64,000 nt of DNA from Streptomyces candidus (GTDB taxonomy: Bacteria; Actinomycetota; Actinomycetes; Streptomycetales; Streptomycetaceae), in the NCBI RefSeq assembly GCF_014207445.1, contig NZ_JACHEM010000003.1, positions 434,001-498,000 on the forward strand, in the 5' to 3' direction. Shown here piece by piece: positions 1 to 8,610 of the stretch. Numbering within the stretch: position 1 is the first letter of the stretch; each line of letters begins with the position of its first letter. The position numbers and the translations under genes are program-made. Below the pieces are notes generated by a model. It did not search any database, was not told the origin of the DNA, and saw only the letters and a program-made list of their open reading frames with translations.

Positions 1-2
1 TG

Positions 3-371
3 GACGCGACCCGTCCCATGCCGTCGACCGAATACCTCATGGGGTACATGTACTTCTCCATCAACCAGGAAGGACCGCTCCCGACCACGGTCTGGAACTG
101 GTTCGTCGAGTGGTACTCGGACCGCTACAACCCGGGCATCACCAAGCACGCGGCCGAGATCTACGGTCTGGAGAAGGTCAAGGGCTCCCAGGCGCACATC
201 GACTACGACGAGTCCCACGACCACGACGAGCTGATGTGGGGCACGGTGGACCGAGCCATCAAGGGCTGGGGTTCCCTCGACGACGCGGAACGGCACCTGG
301 TCAACTTCATCGACCTGATCGCGCTCTACTTCACCGAGCTCTACGAGACCACGGCCGGCCGCAAGGCCTGA
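3..371 (+). CDS. Haem-oxygenase-like diiron oxidase (HDO) family protein, C-terminal part
   Basis: The reading frame is open from the left edge, so the N-terminus lies outside the window; the ATG at 18 is probably internal. The visible part is helical and rich in aromatics (VWNWFVEWY). It carries H-I-D-Y-D-E-S-H at about 195-218, which matches the H-x3-D-x2-H iron-ligand pattern of haem-oxygenase-like diiron oxidases and oxygenases such as SznF. Enzymes of that fold N-oxygenate, desaturate or cleave amino-acid substrates with O2. It ends 74 bases before an ATP-grasp gene on the same strand, which suggests a tailoring enzyme of a biosynthetic cluster. A TenA-like or iron-containing redox protein is the main alternative. 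The fold is inferred from motif and size only. Confidence 0.6.
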   Translation, partial: DATRPMPSTEYLMGYMYFSINQEGPLPTTVWNWFVEWYSDRYNPGITKHAAEIYGLEKVKGSQAHIDYDESHDHDELMWGTVDRAIKGWGSLDDAERHLVNFIDLIALYFTELYETTAGRKA

Positions 372-445
372 GTCGCCGCGAAATCCTGCACCGTTCACGG
401 TGTCCGCATCGCCGTGTCATGCCATGTCGACCGTAAGGATCCGCA

Positions 446-1729
446 GTGCCCGACGGGACCGTCCTGATACTCGAACCGGAGTCGTCCGGCGTCGACCTCA
501 TCCCGGCAGCGCTCGGGCTCGGATTCGGTGTCCACATAGGTGACCGTCGGGCTGCGCATGAGCTGCCCACCGCGGTACGGGATGCCATCGCGGCGGGTAC
601 GGCAGCCCACGTCCAGGTGGACACACGGTCGGTCGGGGCGGTGGCCGACATGGCCGCCGCCCTGGCGCGGCGAACCCAAGTCGCCGCGGTGGTACCGGGG
701 TTCGAGTACTCCATATCCACCGCCTCCGCTGTGGCGCAGCGCCTCGGCGTTCCGGGAATCACCCCTCGGTCGGCCGAACTGCTGCGAGACAAACGCAGAA
801 TGAAACAAGCGCTCGCGGCCCATGGCGTACGGGTGGCCTACGGCGTCCCGCTCGCCGTCGAGCGCGCCGACAACGCCGTACTCCAGGACGTGGCCCGCAA
901 GGTGGGATTCCCCGCGGTCGTCAAGCCTGTCAACGGCTGCGGCAGCCTCCGGGTGCGCCGCGTCGAAGACTTCGGCGAGCTGTGCGACCAGGTGGAGCTG
1001 TCCCGCCGCGACCCCATCGACGACATGGGACTCAGCATCGGTGGCCGGCTCCTCGTGGAGTCGTATGTGACGGGTCCCGAAGTCAGTGTCGAGGGATACG
1101 TCGCGGAGGGCACCGTCCGTGTCGTGGCCGTGACCGAGAAGCAACTGGGTGCCGAACCGCACTTCGTCGAGGTCGGGCACATCGTGGATGCCGGGCTCGA
1201 ACCGGCGGCACGGGCCGAGGTGGAGCGGGTCACCCGAGCCGCCGTCCAGGCCCTCGGCCTGCACGTCGGGGTCTTCCACCTTGAGGCGCGGCTGACTTCG
1301 TCGGGCCCCGTAGTGATCGAGGTGGCCGCGCGCCTGGGCGGTGACCGGATTCCGGAACTGGTCGCGGCCTCGTACGGATTCGACCTGCCACGAGCGATGA
1401 TCCAGGCCCTGGCCGGGCTGCCCGTCACACCACCGGATGCGGGCAGACGGCCACGTGTTGCCGGCGTGCGCTTCTTCAGCGTCCCGCACCCGGCTGTTCT
1501 CGGCGACCCGGGTCGGCTCGTCCGGCGGATGTCCGCCGTCACCGGGTGCCGAGACGCCTCGGTCAGCCATGCGGCGGGAGCCGCCCTGCGGCCCGCCACC
1601 GACTTCCGCGACCGCTTCGGACACGCTGTCCTCGTGGCCGACGACCGGGCGGCGCTGGACGCCGCCCTCGCACAAGTGGATACGCACGTCGAGCAGTCCG
1701 TGAGGAGCGCCGCAGCATGGGCATCCTGA
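446..1729 (+). CDS. ATP-grasp ligase (first of two)
   Basis: The 427-residue protein has the ATP-grasp layout: an N-terminal Rossmann-like pre-domain (about 1-105), a D-K-x-R-M-K segment at 115-120, the ATP-binding lysine in PAVVKPVNG (K160), and paired acidic metal ligands in FHLEAR (E280) and IEVAARLGGD (E292). Such enzymes join a carboxylate to an amine through an acyl phosphate, for example in dipeptide or peptide natural products. The start is a GTG at 446 with TAAGGA about eight bases upstream. The end overlaps the next ORF by 13 bases. Substrates cannot be read from sequence; a standalone amino-acid ligase is the simplest reading. It is only distantly similar to the second ATP-grasp gene of the cluster. 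Confidence 0.85.
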   Translation: MPDGTVLILEPESSGVDLIPAALGLGFGVHIGDRRAAHELPTAVRDAIAAGTAAHVQVDTRSVGAVADMAAALARRTQVAAVVPGFEYSISTASAVAQRLGVPGITPRSAELLRDKRRMKQALAAHGVRVAYGVPLAVERADNAVLQDVARKVGFPAVVKPVNGCGSLRVRRVEDFGELCDQVELSRRDPIDDMGLSIGGRLLVESYVTGPEVSVEGYVAEGTVRVVAVTEKQLGAEPHFVEVGHIVDAGLEPAARAEVERVTRAAVQALGLHVGVFHLEARLTSSGPVVIEVAARLGGDRIPELVAASYGFDLPRAMIQALAGLPVTPPDAGRRPRVAGVRFFSVPHPAVLGDPGRLVRRMSAVTGCRDASVSHAAGAALRPATDFRDRFGHAVLVADDRAALDAALAQVDTHVEQSVRSAAAWAS

Positions 1730-2052
1730 TCGCCGACCGCTGCAGCGACGATTTCGCCGGACACGGCGAGTACCTCGGCCACGCCCGGCATCGGGGCAGC
1801 GGTGTGGCGCTCGCGGATCACCTCCCGACGGTCCCGCCGGGACGCGGACGCGTCGAGGCTGCCGAGGACGTCCATGACGCCCCGGTTCCGTGTCAGGGCG
1901 CGGAGTGCCCGGACACCTGTCATGGCCGCAGCCGGGGACGTCGGCCGGGCGAGACCGTCCTCCACCGGCATCGGCTCGCTTGCGCCACCGTGGGCTCGGG
2001 GGCTGGTCGGCAATGCCGCTACGGCCACCGGCAGGTCGTCGAGCGGGCCTGA
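1717..2052 (+). pseudogene. Short ORF with an ATP-grasp-like N-terminus, probable remnant
   Basis: This 111-residue ORF starts at ATG 1717 inside the end of the previous gene, with GAGGAG at 1702-1707 as a good ribosome site. Its first ~40 residues (MGILIADRCSDDFAGHGEYL...) align well with the start of the ATP-grasp protein at 2329 (MRLLILNRHSDSFAEYDRYI...). After about residue 42 the similarity stops. The rest is Arg/Gly/Cys-rich with six cysteines overall and lower third-position GC (roughly four fifths) than the neighbours. I read it as a truncated and decayed third ATP-grasp gene, or a chimera left by a duplication and deletion. Expression as a Cys-rich peptide cannot be excluded because the start signals are intact. 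Confidence 0.5.
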
Positions 2053-2155
2053 TCACGAACGCACGCGAGGCCGGCGGCCCGTCAGCTCTGTGCGGGCGCC
2101 CTTCCGCGGGCACCCGCGGACAGCACCACCCCCCACCGAACACGTTAGGGAACGC

Positions 2156-2341
2156 ATGCGCATGTCCACCCATTGGGCCGTGCCGGAGGGCCGGGACGAG
2201 CCCTACCGCTACAGCAAGGACATCCAGCACCGCACGCGCCTCGCGCGCCACCGTGGTCGCGCGGCGGACGAAGCCGCAGTGGCCCGGGTGGACGCCCCGA
2301 TGGGGAAAGCGACGGGAGGGACCGTGGCATGCGGCTTCTGA
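2156..2341 (+). CDS. 61-residue peptide coupled to an ATP-grasp gene; possible precursor peptide
   Basis: The frame starts at ATG 2156 (a second ATG two codons later) and stops at 2339-2341, overlapping the next ATG at 2329 by 13 bases, the same overlap length as at the other ATP-grasp junction. Third codon positions are almost all G or C, so it looks translated. The peptide has no signal sequence or membrane segment. Its first half is charged and aromatic (EGRDEPYRYSKDI), the middle is Arg/His/Ala-rich, and it ends in ...GGTVACGF. A small ORF next to ATP-grasp genes recalls ribosomal precursor peptides such as those of graspetides or pheganomycin-type pathways, but no known core motif is visible. 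It could instead be a small accessory protein. Confidence 0.55.
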   Translation: MRMSTHWAVPEGRDEPYRYSKDIQHRTRLARHRGRAADEAAVARVDAPMGKATGGTVACGF

Positions 2342-3525
2342 TTCTCAACCGGCACAGCGACAGCTTCGCGGAGTACGACCGGTACATCGACCACCAGGAG
2401 CATGAGGTCTCCTACGTGACGGTTCCGGCACACGTGCCCATGGCCCGGCGGTCCAGCCACCGCCACCTGGAGGTGCTGTCCTCGCTCGGCGACGAGCAGG
2501 AGGTGCTCCGGGCCGCCGAGCGGTGCCACCGGGAAGCCGGTCCCTTCGACGCCGTGTTCGCCCAGTCCGAGTTCGACCTGCTGACCGCTGCCGCCGTCCG
2601 TGAGCAGCTGAACGTGCCCGGTCCCGGGGTGCAGGCCACCCAACTGTTCCGGGACAAGCCCCGTATGAAGGAAGCCGTCGCCGAGGCAGGGCTGCGGGTT
2701 CCGCAGTTCACCGCCGTCACGTCGGTCGCGCAGGCCGTGGAGTTCGCCCGTACCTGCGGGGGAGCGATGGTGGCCAAGCCGCGCGCCGGTGCGGCCTCCA
2801 GCGGAGTCGTCGTGATCGAGCCCGGCACCGACCCCGCCGCGGCACTCGCCGGCCTCGACCTGGCCGAGTACGAGGCAGAGGAGCACGTCTCCGGGCCGAT
2901 CTGGCACGTCGACGGCCTGCGCCACCGGGGCCGCACGTGCTTCCAGCTCAGCTCCCAGTACGTCGGCACCTGCTACGGGTTCTCCCGCGGCGAGCCGCTT
3001 GCCTCCGTGGTGCGCCTCGACGAGAAGGCGGACCTCATCGGTGAGTTCGCCGGCCGGTGCCTGGACGCGCTGGACCTGCGCGACGGACCGTTCCACCTGG
3101 AGGTCATCGAGAGCGACGACGGGCCCGTCTTCCTCGAAGTCGGAGCGCGAGTCGGTGGCGGCGAGATACCGTTCGTCCTGCACGATGTCTACGGGGTGGA
3201 CCTTGTGGGCGACTGGCTCCGCGTCGTCCTGTCGCAGACTCCGCGGACGCTGCCCCAGGGCGTCCCCCGGGAGCACGCGGGATTCCTCATGCTCCCGGAA
3301 CCGGCGGGGCTGACCCTGGCGTCGCGGCAGAGCGTGCTGGAACGAGTGGAGTGCCTGTACGCCGAGGTACTGCCCGAGCCGGGCCACCGCTTCGACGGCG
3401 CCGGTGGCTACGAGAAGCTCCTCGGGCGGTTCCGCTACCGCGCGCCGTCCGCGAAACACATCACCGACGCGGTCGACGAGACGCTGCGGACCTACCGCTA
3501 CGTGCTGACGGAGGAGGGACGATGA
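2329..3525 (+). CDS. ATP-grasp ligase (second of two)
   Basis: The 398-residue protein starts at ATG 2329, preceded by GGGAGG, and not at an upstream in-frame codon, because MRLLILNRHSDSF is the first beta strand of the pre-ATP-grasp domain. Key elements are FRDKPRMK (107-114), the ATP-binding K150 in AMVAKPRAG, and metal-binding FHLEV (E258) and VFLEVGARVGGGE (E270). It should make an amide or ester bond through an acyl phosphate. Its stop overlaps the next start as ATGA (3522-3525), so translation is likely coupled to the deiminase-like gene. With two such ligases in the operon, the product probably has at least two such bonds, or each enzyme uses a different acceptor. Confidence 0.85.
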   Translation: MRLLILNRHSDSFAEYDRYIDHQEHEVSYVTVPAHVPMARRSSHRHLEVLSSLGDEQEVLRAAERCHREAGPFDAVFAQSEFDLLTAAAVREQLNVPGPGVQATQLFRDKPRMKEAVAEAGLRVPQFTAVTSVAQAVEFARTCGGAMVAKPRAGAASSGVVVIEPGTDPAAALAGLDLAEYEAEEHVSGPIWHVDGLRHRGRTCFQLSSQYVGTCYGFSRGEPLASVVRLDEKADLIGEFAGRCLDALDLRDGPFHLEVIESDDGPVFLEVGARVGGGEIPFVLHDVYGVDLVGDWLRVVLSQTPRTLPQGVPREHAGFLMLPEPAGLTLASRQSVLERVECLYAEVLPEPGHRFDGAGGYEKLLGRFRYRAPSAKHITDAVDETLRTYRYVLTEEGR

Positions 3526-4640
3526 GCCGTATCGTCTTCTTGATGCAGGACCCGGGCGAGGTCATGCCCGCGGAGATGGCGCTGTTCATGGGCGAGGACC
3601 CGCCGTACGACCCGGGGTGCGCCGCCGCGGAGTCGGCCGCGCTGAAGGAGGTCCTGGTCAGCCGCGGAGCCGAGTGCCTGAGCGTCCGTCAGCTCTTGAC
3701 CGGCGCCCCCCGGGAGGCGCTCGTCGCTCTCGCCGCTGCCGCGGTCGGCACCGACGACCCGGGTCGCCGGCCCGGCATCCGGGCGGCCTTCGACAGCTGG
3801 AGCGGCGACGACCTGGCGGACATCGTGATCCGCCAACCGCACCTGCGCACGTACGCCGATCCCCAGCTCGCCGAGATCAGCCCCGACGCCTCCTACGAGT
3901 CCTACGAGATCCGTCCCCTGTTCGGCTTGATGTTCCCCCGCGACCACTACGTCGACCTGGGGGACGCGGTGGCGCTCGGCCGGCTGCGCCGGCAGGACCG
4001 GGCGCGGGAGACCGGGGTCGTCAGGACGGTCCTCGAGCAGCTCCGGGGCAGGCCTGCCGAGCTCACGACCGAGGAAGGCCACTGGCTGGAGGGCGGGGAC
4101 GCCGCGGTCTCGCCACGCGTCGCCGTGCTCAGCGGGGGGTTCCGGAGCAGCCCCGAGGCGATGGACCGGCTCCGCCGGCTGCTGCTGACCGGGGAGCGGG
4201 CCGTCATCAGCGTGCATGACGGACGCCGGCGCCCCGAGGAGTTCCACCTCGACCACTGGCTGGCCCTCGGCCACGACACCGCCCTCGTGGCCGAGGACCG
4301 GCTCGACGACGTCGAGGTGTCGGCCGTCGTCCATCGGGACCCGGACGAACCCGGCGCCGCCGCGAAAACCCTGCGCGAGGCGCTGCACGCGACAGGCGTG
4401 GAGGTCATCCCCCTCTCGGCCGCGCAACGGCTCCTCTTCGCCGCCAACAGCTTCTTCCTCCCCGACGGGCAGACCGTCCTCACCTCGACGGCCGCGCACA
4501 AGGAACTGGCGCCACTCCTGGAGCCGCGGGGGATCGAGGTGGTGAGCGTGCCCTTCGACAACCACCACAAGCTCTTCGGAAGCATTCACTGCGCACTCAA
4601 CACCGTTCGTGTTCCGGAAGAGGAGAGCGGGACCTCATGA
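3522..4640 (+). CDS. Arginine deiminase / amidinotransferase superfamily enzyme
   Basis: The 372-residue protein shows the ordered catalytic landmarks of the guanidino-modifying pentein superfamily: F-P-R-D (138-141), E-G-G-D (190-193), H-L-D (242-244) and the nucleophile in GSIHC (C357). The segment after F-P-R-D (LGDAVALGRLRRQDRARET) follows the arginine deiminase pattern more closely than that of glycine or inosamine amidinotransferases. All catalytic residues are present, so it should form a Cys-linked amidino intermediate and hydrolyse or transfer it. ATGA overlaps join it to the ATP-grasp gene before and the exporter gene after (4637-4640), so it belongs to the cluster. The substrate is likely arginine or an arginine-derived intermediate; whether it acts as deiminase or transferase is not decidable here. 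Confidence 0.8.
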   Translation: MSRIVFLMQDPGEVMPAEMALFMGEDPPYDPGCAAAESAALKEVLVSRGAECLSVRQLLTGAPREALVALAAAAVGTDDPGRRPGIRAAFDSWSGDDLADIVIRQPHLRTYADPQLAEISPDASYESYEIRPLFGLMFPRDHYVDLGDAVALGRLRRQDRARETGVVRTVLEQLRGRPAELTTEEGHWLEGGDAAVSPRVAVLSGGFRSSPEAMDRLRRLLLTGERAVISVHDGRRRPEEFHLDHWLALGHDTALVAEDRLDDVEVSAVVHRDPDEPGAAAKTLREALHATGVEVIPLSAAQRLLFAANSFFLPDGQTVLTSTAAHKELAPLLEPRGIEVVSVPFDNHHKLFGSIHCALNTVRVPEEESGTS

Positions 4641-5677
4641 CGAAGGCGCCGGAGACGACTCCGACTCCCACACGGACGGAGCGCATTCGGGGGAAACTCG
4701 CCCTCGGGGGCAGCGTCGTGGGGATCGGCTCGGCCTTCATCTTCGTGCGCCTGAGCGAGGTGGACCCCACCGCGACGCTCATGCTGCGCATGCTGGCCGC
4801 GTCGATGATGATCGGGGCGGTTCTCGCACCGCGGAGCGCTGCTGTGCGGGTGCGGGACATACGGGGCCGGGACATGGGACTGCTCGTGCTGGTCAGCATC
4901 GTCTCCGGGCTCGATCTGCTGGCCAATCAGTGGGCGGTCAGCTACACCTCGGTGGCCAACGCCGCGTTCCTGATGAATGCTTCGCCCGTGTTCGTGCTGC
5001 TCTTCGCCCGGCTGGTGTACCGCGAGCGCGTCGGCCTGATGAAGCTGGTGGCGGTGGTCGTCGCGGTGGCCGGGGGCACGCTCGTCGTGGCGGGCGGGGG
5101 GGACCAGGCGCCGAGCAGCCTGCACGCCTTCGGCGACGGACTCGCTCTGACGTCCGCGGCGCTGTACGCCGTGTTCCTCCTCATGACCAAACGCCTGCGC
5201 GAACGCATCCCCACGAGCGTCATCATGCTCACCAACTCGCTGGTGATCATGGTGATGCTGGCACCGGTGGCGATGCTGACGAGCGATCCCCTGCTGCCGA
5301 AGAGCGCCTCGGGATACGCACTGATCTTCGGCTACGCGCTCGTCTGCCAGCTGCTCGGGCACGGGCTGATGACCTATGCGCTGCGCACCGTGGACCCGGC
5401 CCTCGCATCCATGTCAGGACTGCTGCGTCCCGTCGTGGCCGCCGCCCTGGCGTGGCTGATCCTCGACGAGGGAATGGGCCCGCTCCAGTTCCTGGGCGGT
5501 GCCGTCATGCTGCTCGCGCTCTACTGCTTCCAGCGTGCGGACCTGGGCCGCGCCGTGCCCTCGTCCGCCACCACCGAAGAGGAGCAGCGGCTCGGTCCTG
5601 CGGAACAGTCGCGGCGTCCGGCGAGTCCGGACCCGAGTCCGCAGGTGAGGGCCGACGGCCGGCCGGACGATGGGTGA
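4637..5677 (+). CDS. EamA/DMT-superfamily transporter
   Basis: The 346-residue protein has about ten hydrophobic segments in two repeats, the layout of EamA (drug/metabolite) permeases. Typical elements are SVVGIGSAFIFVRLSEVDP in the first helix, a QWAVSYTSVANAAFL region in the first repeat, and a final helix followed by a charged cytoplasmic tail (from about residue 306). It overlaps the preceding enzyme gene by ATGA, so it is likely produced with it. In this setting the natural role is export of the cluster product or self-protection. Members of the family also move amino acids and nucleosides. It is the last gene of the run; the following gene starts about 100 bases later and is conserved housekeeping. 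Confidence 0.85.
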   Translation: MTKAPETTPTPTRTERIRGKLALGGSVVGIGSAFIFVRLSEVDPTATLMLRMLAASMMIGAVLAPRSAAVRVRDIRGRDMGLLVLVSIVSGLDLLANQWAVSYTSVANAAFLMNASPVFVLLFARLVYRERVGLMKLVAVVVAVAGGTLVVAGGGDQAPSSLHAFGDGLALTSAALYAVFLLMTKRLRERIPTSVIMLTNSLVIMVMLAPVAMLTSDPLLPKSASGYALIFGYALVCQLLGHGLMTYALRTVDPALASMSGLLRPVVAAALAWLILDEGMGPLQFLGGAVMLLALYCFQRADLGRAVPSSATTEEEQRLGPAEQSRRPASPDPSPQVRADGRPDDG

Positions 5678-5773
5678 GTGCGTCGTGTCGGACGAGCCTG
5701 CGCCCTCGCGTGCCCGACCGCGATGCGGAGCACGGAGCGGGCTGGGCGGTCCGGGTCGTGCGACGATGTCGGC

Positions 5774-7795
5774 ATGAACCGACTGGCTGACTCGCAGTCG
5801 CCCTACCTGCTCCAGCACGCCGACAACCCCGTTGACTGGTGGCCCTGGGGGACCGACGCGTTCGAAGAGGCCCGGCGGCGCGATGTCCCCGTGTTCCTGA
5901 GCATCGGCTACAGCGCCTGCCACTGGTGTCACGTCATGGCGCACGAGTCCTTCGAGGACGACAGTGTCGGGGCGTACATGAACGAGCACTTCGTGAACAT
6001 CAAGGTCGACCGCGAGGAGCGGCCCGATGTCGACGCGGTCTACATGGAGGCTGTGCAGGCCGCCACCGGGCAGGGCGGCTGGCCGATGAGCGTCTTCCTC
6101 ACCCCGGACGCCGAGCCCTTCTACTTCGGAACGTACTTCCCGCCCTCGCCCAAGCACGGGATGCCGTCGTTCCCGCAGGTCCTGGAGGGCGTACGGACCG
6201 CGTGGACGGACCGGCGGGCGGAGGTCGACGAGGTCGCCGGAAAGATCGTCAAGGATCTGGGCGAGCGCTCCCTGGCCCTCGCTACCTCCGAGCTGCCCGG
6301 CGAGCAGGACCTCGCGGCGGCCCTCCTCGGCCTGACCCGGGAGTACGACGCGGTGCGCGGCGGCTTCGGGGGCGCCCCCAAGTTCCCGCCGTCCATGGCG
6401 CTGGAATTCCTCCTCCGGCACGCCGCCCGCACGGGCTCCGAGGGCGCGTTGCAGATGGCGTCCGACTCGTGCGAGGCGATGGCGCGCGGCGGCATCTACG
6501 ACCAGCTGGGCGGCGGCTTCGCCCGGTACTCGGTGGACCGGGAGTGGGTCGTGCCCCACTTCGAGAAGATGCTGTACGACAACGCGCTCCTGTGCCGTGT
6601 CTACGCCCACCTCTGGCGCGCCACCGGCTCCGACCTCGCCCGCCGCGTCGCCCTGGAAACCGCCGACTTCATGGTCCGGGAACTGCGCACCGGCGAGGGC
6701 GGCTTCGCGTCCGCGCTGGACGCCGACAGCGAGGACGCGCACGGCCGGCACGTCGAGGGCGCGTACTACGTCTGGACGCCCGGCCAACTGCGCGACGTGC
6801 TCGGCGAGGCCGACGCGGGGCTCGCCCAGGCGTACTTCGGGGTGACGGAGGAGGGCACCTTCGAGGAGGGCGCCTCCGTCCTCCAGCTCCCGCAGGACAA
6901 CGGCACGGTGGCCGACGCCGGGCAGATCGAGTCGATCCGCGCCCGCCTGCTCGCCGCGCGCGCCGAGCGCCCCGCGCCGGGCCGCGACGACAAGGTGGTC
7001 GCCGCCTGGAACGGGCTCGCCGTCGCCGCGCTCGCCGAGACCGGTGCGTACTTCGACCGCCCCGACCTGATCGAACGCGCGACGGAGGCCGCCGACCTGC
7101 TCGTACGCGTGCACCTCGACGACGCCGCGCGGCTCGCCCGTACCTCCCGGGACGGCCGGGTCGGCCCTCACGCGGGTGTGCTGGAGGACTACGCGGACGT
7201 CGCGGAGGGCTTCCTGGCCCTGGCCTCGGTCACCGGCGAGGGCGCCTGGCTGGACTTCGCCGGCTTCCTCCTCGACCACGTGCTGACGCGGTTCGTGGGG
7301 GAGGACGGCACGCTGTACGACACGGCCGACGACGCCGAGAAGCTCATCCGCCGCCCGCAGGACCCCACCGACACCGCCACCCCGTCCGGCTGGACGGCAG
7401 CGGCGGGAGCACTCCTCTCGTACGCCGCCCACACCGGTTCCGCCGCCCACCGGGAAGCGGCCGAAGGCGCCCTGGGCGTCGTCAAGACCCTCGGTTCCCG
7501 TGCCCCGCGCTTCATCGGCTGGGGCCTGGCGGTCGCGGAGGCGGCGCTGGACGGACCGCGCGAGGTGGCGGTCGTCGGCTCCGCCTCGGACCCGGCGGCG
7601 CGGGAGCTGTGGCGGACGGCGCTGCTGGGCACGGCACCGGGCGCGGTGGTCGCCTTCGGTTCGGACGGCACCGAGTTCCCGCTGCTGACGGACCGGCCGA
7701 CGCCGGGCGCGTACGTCTGCCGCCGTTTCGTGTGCGCCGCGCCCACGACGGACGCGGGGGTGCTCGGGGAGCAGGTGGGGGTACGGGGGCGGTAA
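5774..7795 (+). CDS. DUF255 thioredoxin-fold protein (YyaL/SPATA20 family)
   Basis: The protein of 673 residues begins [22 protein letters not shown], the diagnostic start of this family, which fixes ATG 5774 although the ribosome site is weak. An N-terminal thioredoxin-like domain carries CHWC (C49, C52), followed by a long alpha/alpha-toroid region with family signatures ([29 protein letters not shown]). Length equals that usual for the family. Biochemical function is not established; roles in redox or sugar-related chemistry have been proposed from the fold. It stands apart from the upstream cluster (96-base gap) and looks like ordinary conserved chromosome. Confidence 0.9.
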
Positions 7796-7834
7796 CGGGA
7801 CGGAGGGCGGGCCGCCCGCGGGGCGGCGGGGGGC

Positions 7835-8491
7835 TCAGCCGTCGAGGTCCTCGATACGGCCGAGGCCCCCCTCGAACGTCCGAAGCATCCGGTCCACCAG
7901 CCCCACCAGGTCGTCCCGCTGCCCGCGTTCGGCCCAGTACAGCGTGGTCTCCAGCACGGCGGCGAGCAGTCCCGTCGCGAAGATCCGGACCTCCAGCTCG
8001 CCCGCGTCCCGTCCGGTCCGCTCCGCGACCACCCGGCACAGCATCCGGCTGGTGACGTTCACGCTCTCCACCATCCGGGAGCGCACGGCGGGCACTTCCA
8101 GCATCAGCCGGGTGCGCAGCAGCACTTCGTCCGGCTCCTCGTCGAGCGAGCGGCGCATCGCCGCGGTGAGCACGGCCCGCACGGACTCCAGGAGGGGCTC
8201 CGAGGCGGGCCGTTCGCGCAGGGCGCCCTCCAGTACGGGGTCGTACCCGTCCGGCAGGACGATGTCCTCCTTCACCGGGAAGTACCGCAGGACCGTGCTC
8301 GGTGAGACGTCCGCCTCCGCCGCGATCTGTTCGATGGTGAGGGCGTCCCAGCCCTGGTCGGCAACCAGCCGGAAGGTGGCCCGGCGGATGTCCAGCCGGG
8401 TTCGGAGTTTCTTGCGTTCGCGCAGTCCCGGGCGGGTGCCGGTGGTGCCGGGGGAGCGGTGGGGTGCGGACATTGCGCCATTGTCGGCCAT
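7835..8491 (-). CDS. TetR family transcriptional regulator
   Basis: The 218-residue protein has a TetR-type N-terminal helix-turn-helix (GWDALTIEQIAAEADVSPSTVLRYFPVKEDIVL) and a helical ligand domain with a central SRMLCRVVAERTGR segment. Two starts are possible: ATG at 8491 or ATG at 8473 (212 residues); neither has a strong ribosome site, and the longer form is given. It is divergent from a small membrane protein gene, and the 119-base gap between them should hold the shared control region. The ligand and targets are unknown; TetR proteins usually control a neighbouring gene. Confidence 0.9.
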   Translation of the reverse strand: MADNGAMSAPHRSPGTTGTRPGLRERKKLRTRLDIRRATFRLVADQGWDALTIEQIAAEADVSPSTVLRYFPVKEDIVLPDGYDPVLEGALRERPASEPLLESVRAVLTAAMRRSLDEEPDEVLLRTRLMLEVPAVRSRMVESVNVTSRMLCRVVAERTGRDAGELEVRIFATGLLAAVLETTLYWAERGQRDDLVGLVDRMLRTFEGGLGRIEDLDG

Positions 8492-8610
8492 GATCACGTA
8501 CTTCTGACGGCCGGTCGGTTGTCGGTGCGGCATGTCACGATGTGTGGTGGGTAGCAGAACCGTCCGTGAAATTACGACAGATGTGCGGAGTGATAGAGGA
8601 AAGAGGAAGC

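Noticed and set aside
395..2251. A long open frame on the minus strand across the first ATP-grasp gene
   Set aside because: It is antisense to a well-supported gene with matching codon bias on the plus strand; the translation is low-complexity and Arg/Gly-rich with no domain.
2156..2341. Assignment of the 61-residue peptide as a graspetide precursor
   Set aside because: No repeated Thr/Ser with Glu/Asp core motif is visible; only a generic precursor possibility is kept.
5414..7450. A 678-codon open frame on the minus strand
   Set aside because: It mirrors the DUF255 gene and the transporter end; such antisense frames arise from extreme GC3 and carry no motifs.
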